From positions 1 through 22,018 of the IMG/VR virus record IMGVR_UViG_3300030012_000288: a stretch of DNA of 22,018 nucleotides; one strand, given 5' to 3'. A program made the translations under genes and the position numbers. Below the pieces are notes generated by a model. It did not search any database. It was not told the origin of the DNA and worked only from the letters and a program-made list of their open reading frames with translations. This document shows positions 14,901 to 21,885 of this stretch, piece after piece. Origin of the DNA: a virus. Numbering within the stretch: position 1 is the stretch's first letter; every line of letters begins with the position of its first letter.

Positions 14901-16976
14901 GGACAAGAGGGAGAACTAGGTAGATTAAAACCACTAGAAGGAGATACATTTTTTAAAAAAGGTATAGGTCCAAGAGAGTTTATTGCTGATCCTGTTCTTG
15001 CAAAAATATTTCAAAGAGCTAAAAACTTTGGTAAAGAGATTACATATACACAACAAATAAGAGGTGGTCGTAGTGATGATGTTACAGATCCACTTGGTTT
15101 GTTTGCAGAAGAAATAAATAATTTAGCAATACAATACCCACCAATGAGAACATTCTTTAAATTTACAAGAACACCTACAAATATGATTAAAGACATAATG
15201 AGGTATATTCCTGTAATAAATACACCTGCAAGATTTGGTGGTAAAAACAATCGTAATTGGTTAAATGCTTGGCTTTTACCAGAACTAGCAGCAGACCTTA
15301 GAAGTCCTGATCCTCAAGTTCGTGCTAATACAAGAGGACAAATTTATATGGGTAATGCTTTTGCTACTATTTTAGCATTTATGGCTTACAAAGACATATA
15401 TCAACCAGCAAATGAATTTATGAGTTCAAGTGAGTATGACAATGAAGATGAGATACCAAAAACATTTTTAACTGGTGGTGGTCCTAGTTGGAGAACAAAA
15501 GAAGGTGCTGCTAAACATCTTTCATTATTAAGAAGTCGTTGGCTACCATACGCTAGAGCTTATTTAATGTATGACGAAGATGGTGAAATCTTATTTGATG
15601 AAGATGGAAAGCCAAAATATAACTATGTTTCTTATGAAGATTTACCTGATCCAGTTTTATCTTTTGTTAAAGCTTGGGTTGATTTTCAAGAGATGTCTCC
15701 ATTTTTTACTAAAAAATTAGACAGAATATATGATGAATATACTATTGGTTGGGTAGGTTTTATAGGTCGTGTTATTACAAATAAAAGTTATGTTCAACAA
15801 GTAAATGAAACAATGGAGATGTTTACTGCCTTACCAGAGGTAGGTGGAGGTGGAGTTGATCCAGACGATACTATAAGTTATGAAAGACAAAGAAATATAG
15901 CTTATCTAGGTAGGCTATTTGAATCTTCTGTAACTCCTTATAGTAGTTTATGGGAAGATATACTTCGTTTGCCAGCAGATGTTACTGCACAAATACTAGG
16001 TATAGATGAACAGAAAGCACAACAACTTAGGAAAGAAGGATCAGAAGGTTTAACAAAATATGCGATAGAAGTTCTTGGTAAAGAAATAAAATTAGGTACT
16101 GTTAAAAATAAAAGGCTTATAAGATTATTTGCCAAGATGGACACTAAAACATACTCAGGTGATTTCTCTGATTTAACAAGAAATATAAAAAATTTAAGAT
16201 ACCTTACAAGTGAAGATAAGTTAGGTTTATCAGATCAAGACTATAACGAAGTTAATGGTGCTTTGCAATATTTACATGGATTACTACAACAAGCGAAAGC
16301 AAACGTGCCTTCTAATGTAGGTGGAGACTTACCATTTCAAGTAGAACATATTACTAATGATGTGGTTACATATCCTAGTAGAAGAGGATTTAATATTTTT
16401 ACAAATGCAAAACATTCAAAAAGTAAAAATAATTTATTACATGACGCAACTTATACGATAGGTAGATTATTACCAGAGCCACCTAATATTATCAGGGGTA
16501 GTAAAGTAAAAAACTTTGTTAGAAATTCTAACTTTAGTAGTAAGTTATTTAAGCCAATAAAACTAGATACAACAGCATATAATAATTTAAAAAAATATGT
16601 TAATACAACTGTTTTAAATCTTAGCGGTAAAAGTTATAACAATGCAGATGCTTTAAAAGCATATATTAAAGGTGAACTTGAATATGTCGAAGATGGATTT
16701 AGAGCAAAAGATAAGTTTAGATATGACGCAAATAAACAACAAATAGAAAGATATGGATTAAGTTCAGAAGAAGGACAAGTTGCAGCAAATAGAATATTTA
16801 AGGTTATGAATGGAATAAATCAAAAATTTATTAACGCAGGTATTGAAAAATATGTTGAAGCAAATTACTCAGAAGAAGAATTAGAATCTAGGATAAACGT
16901 AAAACTAGATCAACAAAACAAGTATAATGAAGAAATAGAAGATATTTTAGATCAACTTAACTTGAAAAGGTTTTAA
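12000..16976 (+). CDS. Large internal virion (ejection) protein, T7 gp16-like, 1658 aa
   Basis: This is the largest core protein, ejected with the DNA to build the trans-envelope channel and pull in the genome. T7 gp16 is 1318 aa. Residues 1-100 are acidic and low-complexity. Residues 105-249 are Gly/Ala-rich and hydrophobic (for example ADLAFAPLLALGPLGIAAYG) with glycine-zipper character, a likely membrane-interacting region. About 313-365 (SRVKAADRGNIGTVVGFDES and onward) looks like a KOW/SH3-type beta barrel. The core near 1050-1135 has FFKFTRTPTNMIKDIMRYIP and a hydrophobic stretch AFATILAFMAYKD, typical of this family. No transglycosylase motif is found at the N-terminus, in agreement with its presence in the preceding protein. 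It starts one base after the previous stop. Confidence 0.9.
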   Translation: MTDSNIVKSLLDNKEEEKTLEQPTTVNDRNSNIINSLQQNETAEPITKINSPFTNVFKEESKFDDYVNNTLFDEEPFDFASPDLDFSNNIFNDFTEEKPQQDLTGLAKGLGIEISTGIGADLAFAPLLALGPLGIAAYGGGQFAVGYYANIAAQKARGVKKISQAEAVAAGLVQIIPAGTTAKGVKGIAKSGAFGAGFGVGETFLRDLLGDDVTRNEYLLSLGFGGAFGAGFKGSLEGLSGIFNKVKGKTPAEADAILTKQDNKTINDAVKNIDTVSKKQKEKLKQEGVDTDKLDQEISSQKQQTTNINQDSIPLGSRVKAADRGNIGTVVGFDESTGKFTVSFKSKQGAFQSVKFDPSQLTITKKGKVLQSDIDFGEPKKPAIQTEVTQDLTFTAPEAYKRTKPRYGSANIQFQSDFDKLSWSLRNGRKVKAQNDGKILKVFLDQGFTEKEVRLHGDKVHAKLKSLVKEQTGSASASVSNTSGLNLEVKILQDFANKVQTPLNKLDSQPDLDLGNTQLNPQKMNRIKDMQQGKKDLVTAKVRKKKDEGGFKGAERKSQFDTQEGGLGKMIDSKGKIGIDKKNLKFFQEYTRKKALLQNRLPDDEEVVINQQGLQIATDRVANSTQNFIDIIKRNAGKKTKKSQAAIDKAGAEIIDAEKLVDDWLGYGIPLGTRLGRALQAFKIKPVEGIEGMTPAEVMKLSPLEKKNLTAQNRDVSPALAKLIEQSQDFQDNLLAKIKEGHETGDYSQVIKVAQDMKEAGGSIENMVKLYNADAFGKTLKLANQTSRVINEVGINGVLSGLPSQRVNLYSGIVQTFLGNMKNFSGTLDVANGKGLIRKEGVEAATRHLFAMMYNFDFGLKVWKRSWDMEDNFINVGNSKIETGQRFVISSESPYFPLRTAINSGGKFIRLPSRLMTSNDALIQTPNILGSTAYHATMEALKKGLKGQDLDDYVKGSLDGVIAYILKGQEGELGRLKPLEGDTFFKKGIGPREFIADPVLAKIFQRAKNFGKEITYTQQIRGGRSDDVTDPLGLFAEEINNLAIQYPPMRTFFKFTRTPTNMIKDIMRYIPVINTPARFGGKNNRNWLNAWLLPELAADLRSPDPQVRANTRGQIYMGNAFATILAFMAYKDIYQPANEFMSSSEYDNEDEIPKTFLTGGGPSWRTKEGAAKHLSLLRSRWLPYARAYLMYDEDGEILFDEDGKPKYNYVSYEDLPDPVLSFVKAWVDFQEMSPFFTKKLDRIYDEYTIGWVGFIGRVITNKSYVQQVNETMEMFTALPEVGGGGVDPDDTISYERQRNIAYLGRLFESSVTPYSSLWEDILRLPADVTAQILGIDEQKAQQLRKEGSEGLTKYAIEVLGKEIKLGTVKNKRLIRLFAKMDTKTYSGDFSDLTRNIKNLRYLTSEDKLGLSDQDYNEVNGALQYLHGLLQQAKANVPSNVGGDLPFQVEHITNDVVTYPSRRGFNIFTNAKHSKSKNNLLHDATYTIGRLLPEPPNIIRGSKVKNFVRNSNFSSKLFKPIKLDTTAYNNLKKYVNTTVLNLSGKSYNNADALKAYIKGELEYVEDGFRAKDKFRYDANKQQIERYGLSSEEGQVAANRIFKVMNGINQKFINAGIEKYVEANYSEEELESRINVKLDQQNKYNEEIEDILDQLNLKRF

Positions 16977-16978
16977 TT

Positions 16979-18664
16979 ATGGCTACTAACACTGCTGCGT
17001 CTTTTACAAACCACACTGGTAATGGTAGTGCTGGTCCTTTCGCTATATCTTTTTCTTATATAAAAGATACTGATGTTGATGTAACAGTAGGAGGTGTTTT
17101 AAAAACTCTTTCTACTCATTACACTTTTACCAGTGCTACACAGATAACCTTTACCAGTGGTAATGAACCTGCTAATGGTGCTGCTATTAAGTTTCAAAGA
17201 GATACTAATATCACTGCAAAAGCTGTTGATTTTCAAGATGGTAGTGTTCTTACTGAAGCAGATTTAGATGCTAATACAAATCAAGTTTTATTTAGTGTAC
17301 AAGAAAACTTAGCAAAGCTTTCAACTATTGAAGAGGGTGCAACAGGAGATCAAACTAACGCAGAGATAAGAGCAGCAGTAGAAGCTGCAACTGATAGTAA
17401 TGTCTTTACAGATGCAGACCATACAAAATTAAATGCAATAGAAAGTGGTGCTACCGCAGATCAAACTAATGCTGAAATAAAGACAGCTTATGAAGCAAAC
17501 TCTGATACAAATGCTTTTACAGATGCAGAAAAAACAAAGCTAACAAATATTGAAAGTAACGCTACTGCTGATCAATCAGATAGTGAAATTAAAACAGCCT
17601 ATGAAAATAATAGCAATACCAATGCTTTTACAGATGCAGAGAAAACAAAACTTTCTGGTATAGCTGCTAATGCAGATGTAACCTCAACAAAACAAATTGG
17701 TGATCTTTCTAATGTAAATACAACAGGTGTAGCAGACGGTAAGATTCTTAAGTATCAAGCTTCTAGTGGTAACTTTATTATTGCTGATGATGGAGGTGGT
17801 GGTGGAGCTAGTCTTACTAATGGTGATAAAGGTGATATAACAGTCGCAAATGCTGGTACTGTAAGTGAATCATTCACTATAGATAACGCTGCTGTAACAG
17901 GGGCTAAGATAGCAAACCAGACCATAACTGCTACCAACTTAGCAGCAAACTCTGTTATAACAAATGTTATAGATGATCAAAATATAACAACAGCAAAGAT
18001 AGCAGATTCCAATGTAACGTCAGCAAAGATAGCAGGTCAAGCTGTTACAAAAGATAAAACTAATTTTATATCTACATCTTCAGCAGCAGGTCTTGAAATC
18101 AAAGGTACGTCTGGACAATCGGAAGGATATATACAACTTAACTGTGCAGAAAACAGTCATGGTGTAAAAATTAAATCACCACCTCATAGTGCTGCACAAA
18201 ATTATACTCTTACATTACCTTCAAATATAGTTAATGGACAATTTTTAAAAACAGATGCTTCTGGAAATCTTAGTTGGGCTGCTGTTGATTTAACAGCTTT
18301 AAGTGCATCTAATTTAACTTCTGGAACTGTACCAGATGCTAGATTCCCTGCTACCTTACCTGCTGTTAGTGCAGCTAACCTTACATCTATACCAGCAGGT
18401 AACTTAACAGGAACGGTAGCAGATGCAAGGATTTCTACACTTACAGCATCTAAGCTTTCTGGTGCATTACCAGCTATTGATGGATCAGCATTAACAGGTA
18501 TTGCAACGACTACTGGTGGTGGTGCTATCTACGAGAATAGTGCTACTATTAGTGCATCAAGAACAATCCCATCAGGGTCAAATGGTATGAGTGCTGGTCC
18601 TATTTCAGTAGCAAACGGAGTTACTTTAACTGTTAGTTCTGGCAGCGTTTATACGGTAGTTTAA
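16979..18664 (+). CDS. Tail fibre with T7 gp17-type N-terminal anchor, 561 aa
   Basis: This fibre attaches to the tail through its N-terminal domain. Residues 1-113 match the T7 tail-fibre N-domain: the segment DFQDGSVLTEADLDANTNQV corresponds to DFTDGSILRAYDLNVAQIQT in T7. Residues 117-227 are three 37-residue repeats. A glycine-rich hinge (DDGGGGGAS) lies near 269-277. A second set of short repeats (TGAKIANQTI, TTAKIADSNV, TSAKIAGQAV) continues to about 360. It is followed by a beta-rich part with YTLTLPSN, the collagen-unlike ALPAVSAANLTSIPAGNLTG region, and a C-terminal module (SATISASRTIPSGSNGMSAG to the end) that is widespread in marine-phage fibres and probably ends the trimer. No receptor-cleaving enzyme motif is visible. 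Both ends are TAATTATG junctions. Confidence 0.9.
   Translation: MATNTAASFTNHTGNGSAGPFAISFSYIKDTDVDVTVGGVLKTLSTHYTFTSATQITFTSGNEPANGAAIKFQRDTNITAKAVDFQDGSVLTEADLDANTNQVLFSVQENLAKLSTIEEGATGDQTNAEIRAAVEAATDSNVFTDADHTKLNAIESGATADQTNAEIKTAYEANSDTNAFTDAEKTKLTNIESNATADQSDSEIKTAYENNSNTNAFTDAEKTKLSGIAANADVTSTKQIGDLSNVNTTGVADGKILKYQASSGNFIIADDGGGGGASLTNGDKGDITVANAGTVSESFTIDNAAVTGAKIANQTITATNLAANSVITNVIDDQNITTAKIADSNVTSAKIAGQAVTKDKTNFISTSSAAGLEIKGTSGQSEGYIQLNCAENSHGVKIKSPPHSAAQNYTLTLPSNIVNGQFLKTDASGNLSWAAVDLTALSASNLTSGTVPDARFPATLPAVSAANLTSIPAGNLTGTVADARISTLTASKLSGALPAIDGSALTGIATTTGGGAIYENSATISASRTIPSGSNGMSAGPISVANGVTLTVSSGSVYTVV
17327..17659 (+). repeat. Three tandem 111-bp (37-residue) repeats in the fibre gene
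   Basis: Units run 17327-17437, 17438-17548 and 17549-17659. Each encodes I-E-x-x-A-T-x-D-Q-x-x-x-E-I-x-x-A, then N-x-F-T-D-A-x-x-T-K-L. Units 2 and 3 are the most alike, unit 1 more diverged. A fourth partial unit begins with IAANADVT. They probably form a trimeric shaft; copy number may vary by recombination. Confidence 0.9.
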
Positions 18665-18666
18665 TT

Positions 18667-19713
18667 ATGGCAATAAAAATCAACGGAACTAATACAGCAG
18701 CAAATCCTTCTATTACTGGAGATGATACTGATACAGGTATTGTTTACGGTAGCGATCAGATAGATTTTTCTACAGGAGGTTCAAGCAAGGTAACTTTAAA
18801 TGGATCTAATTTAGGTATTGGGATACAAAGTCCACAAGAGATATTGCACGTTAAAGGAGCTAGTGAAACCATAAGTTCAAGAGATGGTGTTATTTTTGGT
18901 TCAACAGATTCTTTAGCAGCAGATAAAGGATTACCGTTAGTTTGGACTGCACATATTGGTACTGATGCTAATTATGGAATAGCAAGTATTTGCGGAAGAA
19001 AAGAAAATGCTACAAACGATAATGGTGCTGGATATTTACAGTTTGGAACTGGTAGTAGTGGTGGTGCAATAGATGAACGTCTCCGTATAGATTCGTCTGG
19101 AAACTTACTTGTAGGTACAAGTTCTACTTCTGCCATTCAAAAATTTGGAGGTTCTGCTAGTGGATTAGCGGTAAAAGCAGGGCAAGCTGTTTTAGCGGTA
19201 GAAGCTAGTGCTAATTCACAATACGTTGGATATTTAGGTCAATCTGGTACAGATACTTTTTTAGGTGGTGTTGGAGGTGGAAGTTTAATATTTCAAACTG
19301 GAACTTCTGGTACATCACACATGCGTATAGATTCGTCTGGAAACATAGGTGCACCATCTGGTACAAATATATTTAATGCATCTGATTCAAGAGTTAAAAC
19401 CAATGTTGTTGATCTTGATAAAGGTTTATCAGCTATAAAGTCTCTTAGACCAGTTTCTTTTAATTGGATAGATGGTTTTTGTGATGAAGAAAAAGACACT
19501 CTTTATGGTTTTATTGCACAAGAAGTAAAAGCTGTTGATAATAATTTAATACAAGATTTTGCAACAGAACTAACAATAAATGATAATAAAATTGAAAATG
19601 TTTTAAGAGTAAATGAAAAATTTATAATACCTATGCTTGTAAAAGCATTACAGGAAGCTGTTGCTAAAATTGAAGTATTGGAAACAAAAGTCGCTGCATT
19701 GGAGGCTGCATAA
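18667..19713 (+). CDS. Tail fibre or spike with C-terminal S74 self-cleaving chaperone domain, 348 aa
   Basis: The N-terminal part (MAIKINGTNTAANPSITGDD, then GIVYGSDQIDFSTGGSSKVT) is a common beta-rich opening of marine-phage fibre proteins. The middle carries LRIDSSGN and MRIDSSGN repeats. Residues about 237-348 are an intramolecular chaperone of the peptidase S74 / endosialidase type: ASDSRVKTNV, then FNWIDG, GFIAQEV and a C-terminal helical coil (EAVAKIEVLETKVAALEAA). The family uses a Ser-Lys pair five residues apart; here Ser239 and Lys244 fit, so cleavage before Ser239 would release about 110 residues after the trimer has folded. The protein lacks the T7-type anchor, so it probably binds to the preceding fibre or to the tail through its N-terminus. 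Confidence 0.88.
   Translation: MAIKINGTNTAANPSITGDDTDTGIVYGSDQIDFSTGGSSKVTLNGSNLGIGIQSPQEILHVKGASETISSRDGVIFGSTDSLAADKGLPLVWTAHIGTDANYGIASICGRKENATNDNGAGYLQFGTGSSGGAIDERLRIDSSGNLLVGTSSTSAIQKFGGSASGLAVKAGQAVLAVEASANSQYVGYLGQSGTDTFLGGVGGGSLIFQTGTSGTSHMRIDSSGNIGAPSGTNIFNASDSRVKTNVVDLDKGLSAIKSLRPVSFNWIDGFCDEEKDTLYGFIAQEVKAVDNNLIQDFATELTINDNKIENVLRVNEKFIIPMLVKALQEAVAKIEVLETKVAALEAA
19084..19344 (+). repeat. Pair of identical 21-bp direct repeats 240 bp apart
   Basis: Bases 19084-19104 and 19324-19344 are identical (beginning CGTATAGATTCG and ending CTGGAAAC). They encode RIDSSGN in LRIDSSGNLL and MRIDSSGNIG. The offset is exactly 80 codons, so recombination between them would delete or duplicate 240 bp in frame. 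The sequence between them is fibre coding sequence. Confidence 0.9.
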
Positions 19714-20397
19714 ATGAGCCAGATCAAACTAAAACATAGCGGTGGTAATTCAGTAATCATAGCTGCACCAGATAGTAACCCTGCATCTGATCGCACTCTA
19801 AAATTACCTAGTAATGCAGATGGCAATATTTTAACAAGTACAAGTGGTAGTTCCCTTCAAGTGCTTGAACAGTTTTATCTACTAGCAGATGGTAGATCAG
19901 TTTCAACATCAAACGGAACAGTAACAACAACTAATGTAACGGCTGCACAAGCCTTAACAGATTCTTTTGTGGCAGCAACAGGGTCAGCTTTAACTTATCA
20001 ACCTCCAACTGGCACAACTGAACTTATATTTGAATATAAATTTCTGTTTGATGAATCTAATGCAAACGATAGATATTTATTTTCTTATTATCTAGATATA
20101 GACGGAACAGCAATACTTGAATCCAGAGGTGGAGCTTATACTAACGGTGATACATTTAATGATTACGTCCATTTTAAATATGGATTTAGAATTGGAAGCG
20201 GTAGTGATAGTGCTACTACAGGAGATCGAGCTTCATGGTCTTCTAATAAAACTATATCCCTAAAAATAGCAAGGTATAACAGTAGTTATGCCGTTGATCT
20301 ACATCGACTTCGTTATTATACACCTGCAGCTAGTAGTGCTGAGAACATAACAAGAAGACCGTATGTAGGTATTACAGCTATAGGAGTACCATCATGA
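19714..20397 (+). CDS. Tail fibre-associated or adhesin-like protein, 227 aa
   Basis: A GGAGG at 19701-19705, eight bases before the ATG and inside the end of the previous gene, gives good ribosome binding. The N-terminus MSQIKLKHSGGNSVIIAAPD and the following SDRTLKLPSNADGNIL are a module often seen in marine-phage fibre proteins (a related YTLTLPSNIVNGQFL occurs in the first fibre here). After residue 50 the sequence is beta-rich with many aromatic residues (ELIFEYKFLFDESNANDRYL and RYLFSYYLDIDGTAI) and could form a jelly-roll-like head domain. No catalytic motif is visible. Its end overlaps the next ATG by four bases (ATGA). The role is inferred from composition and position; the exact receptor or target is unknown. 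Confidence 0.7.
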   Translation: MSQIKLKHSGGNSVIIAAPDSNPASDRTLKLPSNADGNILTSTSGSSLQVLEQFYLLADGRSVSTSNGTVTTTNVTAAQALTDSFVAATGSALTYQPPTGTTELIFEYKFLFDESNANDRYLFSYYLDIDGTAILESRGGAYTNGDTFNDYVHFKYGFRIGSGSDSATTGDRASWSSNKTISLKIARYNSSYAVDLHRLRYYTPAASSAENITRRPYVGITAIGVPS

Positions 20398-21569
20398 GTG
20401 AAATTAAAGTAAATTCGATAAAAGGGGTAGGAGCTAGTTCTGCTGCTATTACCGTTAACAATACTGATGGAACGTGTACTGCCAATATTACTAATAGAAG
20501 TAATCACAATTTAATAATAAATGGTGGCCATAATGTTAGTCAGAGGGGAATAGCAGCAGTTACAGTTACAGGTTCTGCTACATTTAGATGTGTTGATAGG
20601 TGGAAAACAGATATTGATGGTAGCGGTGGAGGTGATTTTTCACATGCTCAATCAACAGATGTGCCAGACGGTCAAGGCTTTACTCATTCATCAAAAATAA
20701 CAACTGTTACTCAGGCATCACAACCAACTTCTGAAGGGAATAGGAATCAATTATATTATCAACTAGAAAAACAAGATGTTGCTCATTTAGCTTGGGGTAC
20801 ATCTTCTGCAAAGACTTGTACCTTATCTTTTTGGGTCAAAGGAAGTATTACTGGTGTTTACCCTTTGTGGTTTAATTATTATGCAAGTGGTGGCAATCAA
20901 TATTTTTGGACAAATTATACGATTAGTGCAGCTAATACATGGGAAAAGAAAACTATTACCTTAACTGGTCCAACTTCTGGTGGTATGGTCTCAGGCACAA
21001 CCGCAGTTGGTTTTAGAATAGAGTGGGGATTAGGGTATGGCAGTGACACTGAAACTGGTACGTTAAATGCTTGGACAACATCTTCAACAATTAGAACTGC
21101 TGCGGGAAGTGTGTATTTACCAGAAAACGCAGGAGCAACATGGTATCTAACGGGATGTCAGTTTGAAGTCGGGTCTGTTGCTACTGCTTTCCAGTTTAAA
21201 AGTTTTGCAGAGGAGCTTACTTTATGTCAGAGGTATTATTATTTACACGCCAAACAAACTGGTTCTGCTGGTGCTGATACTAAGCCAATCATGAGTGCTG
21301 CTCAATATACTAGTACACAAGCTTATGGAGTTATTTACTTACCTGTACGAATGAGAGCTACTCCAACTTTAGAGCAAGTAACTGGAACGGATTTCTTTCG
21401 TGGTTTTTCTGATGGTAATGCTGATAGTTTTGATTCATTTAGTGGTACTAGGCTAGAACCTCATATAGTTGAAATTCGTGCTGAAGGTATATCTAGAACA
21501 CAAACTGATGCTGCCTTTATAAGAACCAATGCAAATACAGCAGAATTAGCCTTTTCTGCGGAGTTATAA
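20394..21569 (+). CDS. Tail fibre or adhesin-like protein with NLIINGG module, 391 aa
   Basis: The N-terminus MSEIKVNSIKGVGASSAAIT is followed by NHNLIINGGHNVSQRG (about 38-53) and then DRW at about 68-70. This is a pattern widespread in marine-phage fibre proteins (N-L-I-I-N-G-x-M-x-V-x-Q-R-G then D-R-W/F). The middle (LSFWVKGSITGVYPLWFNYY, TWEKKTITLTGPTSG, VYLPENAGATWYLTGCQFEV) looks like a carbohydrate-binding jelly-roll. The segment ATAFQFKSFAEELTLCQRYY is the usual linker that follows this domain, and the last 100 residues are a variable beta domain. A sugar-binding adhesin is the best guess; evidence is pattern memory, not a search. It overlaps the previous gene by four bases. Confidence 0.8.
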   Translation: MSEIKVNSIKGVGASSAAITVNNTDGTCTANITNRSNHNLIINGGHNVSQRGIAAVTVTGSATFRCVDRWKTDIDGSGGGDFSHAQSTDVPDGQGFTHSSKITTVTQASQPTSEGNRNQLYYQLEKQDVAHLAWGTSSAKTCTLSFWVKGSITGVYPLWFNYYASGGNQYFWTNYTISAANTWEKKTITLTGPTSGGMVSGTTAVGFRIEWGLGYGSDTETGTLNAWTTSSTIRTAAGSVYLPENAGATWYLTGCQFEVGSVATAFQFKSFAEELTLCQRYYYLHAKQTGSAGADTKPIMSAAQYTSTQAYGVIYLPVRMRATPTLEQVTGTDFFRGFSDGNADSFDSFSGTRLEPHIVEIRAEGISRTQTDAAFIRTNANTAELAFSAEL

Positions 21570-21571
21570 TT

Positions 21572-21757
21572 ATGGCATATCCAACAGATCCTATGTATAA
21601 ATTTATTAAAGATTCTTTTACTAACACAACAGTAGCTGTAAGAAAATCTTGTGGTAAAGGTATCTTATTAGACATTCCTATTGATGAAGCAAACACAGAT
21701 TACCAAGAGTACCTTGAGTGGGTGGCAGAGGGAAACACAGCCGAAGCTGCTGATTAA
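21572..21757 (+). CDS. Small protein at the end of the fibre cassette, 61 aa
   Basis: The product begins MAYPTDPMYKFIKDSFTNTT and ends DYQEYLEWVAEGNTAEAAD. The ending resembles the Y-x-x-Y-L-x-W-x-A-E-G-N-T-P-x-x-A-D tail seen at the C-termini of some tail-fibre assembly proteins and of small ORFs next to fibre genes in marine phages. A role in fibre assembly is possible but not shown. Hydrophilic, no membrane segment. It is joined to the preceding adhesin gene by TAATTATG, and its last four bases overlap the convergent minus-strand ORF. Confidence 0.7.
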   Translation: MAYPTDPMYKFIKDSFTNTTVAVRKSCGKGILLDIPIDEANTDYQEYLEWVAEGNTAEAAD

Positions 21758-21882
21758 TTAGTCTTATGTTGCATCTGCCTTGTCATAAGGCTCATGGTGA
21801 CGTACAAAGGTGCTAGTACCATAATTCCTACAAAAGTTATTATGGTGACAGGTACTAAGGCTTTAGCAAAAGCATCTCTCAT
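21754..21882 (-). CDS. Minus-strand single-pass mini membrane protein, 42 aa
   Basis: On the minus strand, ATG (complement of 21880-21882) opens 42 codons: MRDAFAKALVPVTIITFVGI then MVLAPLYVTMSLMTRQMQHK and TN, ending TAA at 21754-21756. Residues about 9-33 are a clear membrane segment; the N-terminus is short and charged and the C-terminus is basic, so the likely topology is N-out or N-in with one span. It follows the fibre cassette, where T7 has its holin gene 17.5, so a holin-like or superinfection-related role is possible. The orientation is opposite to every other gene here. No Shine-Dalgarno is visible upstream. It overlaps the preceding plus-strand gene tail-to-tail by four bases. Support comes from the coherent membrane profile and the lack of a credible competing plus-strand gene in 21758-21885. 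Confidence 0.55.
   Translation of the reverse strand: MRDAFAKALVPVTIITFVGIMVLAPLYVTMSLMTRQMQHKTN
21815..21856 (+). repeat. Interrupted inverted repeat inside the minus-strand ORF
   Basis: AGTACC (21815-21820) pairs with GGTACT (21851-21856), and inside it ATAAT (21821-21825) pairs with ATTAT (21839-21843). ACCATAAT and ATTATGGT alone also make an 8-bp perfect stem (21818-21825 with 21839-21846). No T-run follows on either strand, so this is not an obvious terminator. Confidence 0.4.
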
Positions 21883-21885
21883 AAT

